Positions 5,874-7,289 of a DNA stretch of 7,289 nucleotides are shown in pieces. The stretch spans positions 12,963-20,251 of the forward strand of contig JAHECM010000028.1 of NCBI GenBank assembly GCA_024641725.1, in the 5' to 3' direction. The position numbers and the translations under genes were made by a program. Source of the stretch: Limnohabitans sp. Lineage in GTDB: Bacteria > Pseudomonadota > Gammaproteobacteria > Burkholderiales > Burkholderiaceae_C. The notes under the pieces are model-generated. The model ran no database searches, was not told the DNA's origin, and saw only the letters and a program-made list of their open reading frames with translations. Numbering within the stretch: the stretch's first letter is position 1; every line of letters begins with the position of its first letter.

Positions 5874-6106
5874 GGCTTGAGCAGACTGGCAGCGTCCCAA
5901 TCGGCGGGCACGTGCGTTCCTTTGACTTTGACCATGCCAAAGCCTTTTTGGGGCAGCTGCCGTGCCGAGGGGGTGGGCCGCAAGGTGATGCAGCTGGCGT
6001 CGGCGCTGAGGTCAAACTCCACCGCCTGCCCGGGCACCAAGCCCAGGCGCTGGCGCAAGGCTTGGGGAATCGTGACTTGACCTTTGCTGGTGAGGGTGGA
6101 CAACAT
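5870..6106 (-). CDS. AbrB/MazE-fold antitoxin (VapB-like), partner of the PIN toxin
   Basis: A 78-aa DNA-binding antitoxin. The N terminus has the swapped-hairpin AbrB signature: L5-TSKGQVTIPQALRQRLGL (about 5-23), then a GQAVEFDL strand. The C-terminal tail, GFGMVKVKGTHVPADWDAASLLKP, has the form of antitoxin tails that thread into the toxin's active site. Two ATGs are possible, at 6112 and 6106. AGGAG (6118-6114) lies only 1 base before the first but 7 bases before the second, so 6106 is chosen; the alternative adds only Met-Thr. The gene overlaps the toxin by 4 bp. It likely represses its own promoter together with the toxin through the palindrome at 6158-6168. Confidence 0.9.
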   Translation of the reverse strand: MLSTLTSKGQVTIPQALRQRLGLVPGQAVEFDLSADASCITLRPTPSARQLPQKGFGMVKVKGTHVPADWDAASLLKP

Positions 6107-6113
6107 GGTCATG

Positions 6114-6118
6114 CTCCT
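6114..6118 (-). promoter_or_regulatory. Shine-Dalgarno of the antitoxin gene
   Basis: AGGAG on the minus strand is the strongest ribosome binding site in the window. Its 7-base distance to the ATG at 6106, against 1 base to the ATG at 6112, decides the antitoxin start. Confidence 0.75.
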
Positions 6119-6149
6119 GTGTTGGGGGCGAAAAACGGGGATGGGTCCG

Positions 6150-6174
6150 CCATTGTATTACCAGGTAAGAATGG
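6150..6174 (-). promoter_or_regulatory. Nested palindromic operator and -10 element of the toxin-antitoxin operon
   Basis: TTACC-A-GGTAA (6158-6168) is a perfect 5-1-5 inverted repeat, and it is flanked by a second pair, CCATT (6150-6154) and AATGG (6170-6174), with unequal spacers. TACAAT on the minus strand (6152-6157), five of six matches to the -10 consensus, abuts the inner repeat, so a bound repressor would cover the promoter. No good -35 is visible. Short palindromes of this type over the promoter are usual for AbrB/VapB antitoxins; binding here is inferred. Confidence 0.65.
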
Positions 6175-6195
6175 CTGCGCGCTCAAATATTGCTC

Positions 6196-7289
6196 TCAAA
6201 CATCGATCTCGATGCTGTCGCCATGCAGCTCCATCAGCTCGCGGCGGGCGGCGGCTTCGCCTTTGCCCATGAGCTGGGTCATCAGCGCTTCGGTGCCCGC
6301 GTTGTCCAGCGGGCCCAACAGCACCGGCATCAGGCGGCGGGTGTCGGGGTTGAGGGTGGTGTCCCACAGCTGCTCGGCACTCATCTCGCCCAGGCCCTTG
6401 AAGCGGCTGATGCTCCAAGCGCCGTCTTTGACGCCGTCTTTGCGCAGCTTGTCCAAAATGGCGGTCAGCTCGCCCTCGTCCAGGGCATAGACCTTGGCGG
6501 CGGGCTTTTTGCCCCGGGCCGGTGCATCCACCCGAAACAGCGGTGGGCGGGCCACAAACACATGGCCGGTGTCGATCAATTTGGGAAAGTGTCGGAAGAA
6601 CAGCGTGAGCAACAGCACCTGGATGTGCGAGCCGTCCACGTCGGCGTCGCTCAAGATGCAGATCTTGCCGTAGCGCAGGCCAGACAAATCGGGCGAGTCG
6701 CCCGGGCCGTGGGGGTCCACCCCGATGGCGACCGAGATGTCGTGGATTTCGTTGTTGGCAAACAGGCGGTCGCGCTCGACCTCCCAGGTGTTGAGCACCT
6801 TGCCGCGCAGGGGCAAGATGGCTTGGTTTTCTTTGTTGCGGCCCATTTTGGCGCTGCCCCCAGCGGAGTCGCCTTCGACCAAAAACACCTCGTTGTCGGC
6901 GATGTCTTTGCTCTCGCAGTCGGTCAGCTTGCCGGGCAGCACGGCCACGCCCGAACTCTTGCGTTTTTCGACCTTTTGGCCGGCTTTTTGGCGCGACTGC
7001 GCGGCTTTGATGGCCAGCTCAGCCAATTTTTTGCCGTAGTCCACATGTTCGTTGAGCCACAGCTCCAGCGCGGGGCGCACGAAGCTGGAGACCAAGCGCA
7101 CCGCATCGCGCGAGTTCAGGCGTTCTTTGACTTGGCCCTGAAACTGCGGGTCCAACACTTTGGCGCTGAGCACATAGCTGGCCCGGGCGAACACGTCTTC
7201 GGGCATGAGCTTGACGCCTTTGGGCAGCAAGGCGTGCAGCTCGATGAAGCTTTTGACGGCGGTGAACAAGCCGTCGCGCAGGCCGCTGT
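6196..7289 (-). CDS. parE: DNA topoisomerase IV subunit B, C-terminal part (runs off right edge)
   Basis: The last 364 codons are present; the N-terminal ATPase (GHKL) domain and start are beyond the window. The sequence begins in the transducer region (SGLRDGLFTAVKSFIEL) and includes the whole TOPRIM domain: EGDSAGGSAKMGRNKENQAI at about 6817-6876, with the catalytic Glu in EGDSAGG, and DADVDGSH at 6625-6648, which binds Mg2+ for cleavage. The C-terminal RFKGLGEMSAEQLWDTTLNP segment is also typical. ParE hydrolyses ATP to drive strand passage by ParC. It is called parE rather than gyrB because there is no large insertion after the TOPRIM domain and parC lies downstream on the same strand. 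The internal TTG at 7269 is not a start, since conserved sequence continues upstream. The stop is 84 bp before the antitoxin's upstream ATG. Confidence 0.95.
   Translation of the reverse strand, partial: SGLRDGLFTAVKSFIELHALLPKGVKLMPEDVFARASYVLSAKVLDPQFQGQVKERLNSRDAVRLVSSFVRPALELWLNEHVDYGKKLAELAIKAAQSRQKAGQKVEKRKSSGVAVLPGKLTDCESKDIADNEVFLVEGDSAGGSAKMGRNKENQAILPLRGKVLNTWEVERDRLFANNEIHDISVAIGVDPHGPGDSPDLSGLRYGKICILSDADVDGSHIQVLLLTLFFRHFPKLIDTGHVFVARPPLFRVDAPARGKKPAAKVYALDEGELTAILDKLRKDGVKDGAWSISRFKGLGEMSAEQLWDTTLNPDTRRLMPVLLGPLDNAGTEALMTQLMGKGEAAARRELMELHGDSIEIDV

Noticed and set aside
5874..5900. Nine-residue N-terminal extension of the toxin to an ATG at 5900
   Set aside because: The 4-bp ATGA overlap with the antitoxin at 5873 is the usual arrangement, and the extension would lie inside the antitoxin coding sequence without a ribosome site.

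Overview
This window looks like chromosomal DNA from a GC-rich betaproteobacterium, most likely Burkholderiales/Comamonadaceae. That placement is inferred from the base composition and the overall look of the proteins, not from a search. Every gene I can support lies on the minus strand, so transcription runs from high to low coordinates.

Right end (7289 to 5266): the window opens inside parE, the topoisomerase IV ATPase subunit, whose last 364 codons are present. Next comes a compact type II toxin-antitoxin pair: an AbrB/MazE-fold antitoxin overlapping a PIN-domain (VapC-like) toxin by four bases (ATGA). A nested palindrome overlaps a good -10 element just before the antitoxin. The 158 bp between the toxin and parC hold a 40-codon ORF that resembles the start of a pRiA4b ORF-3-type protein, a G-quadruplex-type motif, and a 14-codon ORF whose stop overlaps the parC start.

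Middle (5268 to 2540): parC, the topoisomerase IV cleavage subunit, is complete with its catalytic tyrosine. parE and parC together make topoisomerase IV, which decatenates daughter chromosomes. Here their genes are separated by the toxin-antitoxin pair. A hairpin 20 bp after the parC stop probably ends that transcript. A near-canonical Fur box and -10 element then start a ferrous-iron uptake operon, feoA-feoB.

Left end (2546 to 1): feoB overlaps feoA by 8 bp, with a run of seven C residues forming the whole gap between its Shine-Dalgarno sequence and start codon. FeoB is complete (649 aa) and carries an unusual Q-x-x-x repeat between its GTPase and membrane parts. No feoC is visible after it. 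After a 195 bp gap, the first 133 codons of a lipoprotein of the tannase/feruloyl esterase family run off the left edge.

Most of the content is housekeeping. The unusual parts are the toxin-antitoxin insertion and small-ORF debris between parE and parC, the C7 tract at the feoA/feoB junction, and the 12-bp repeat in feoB.
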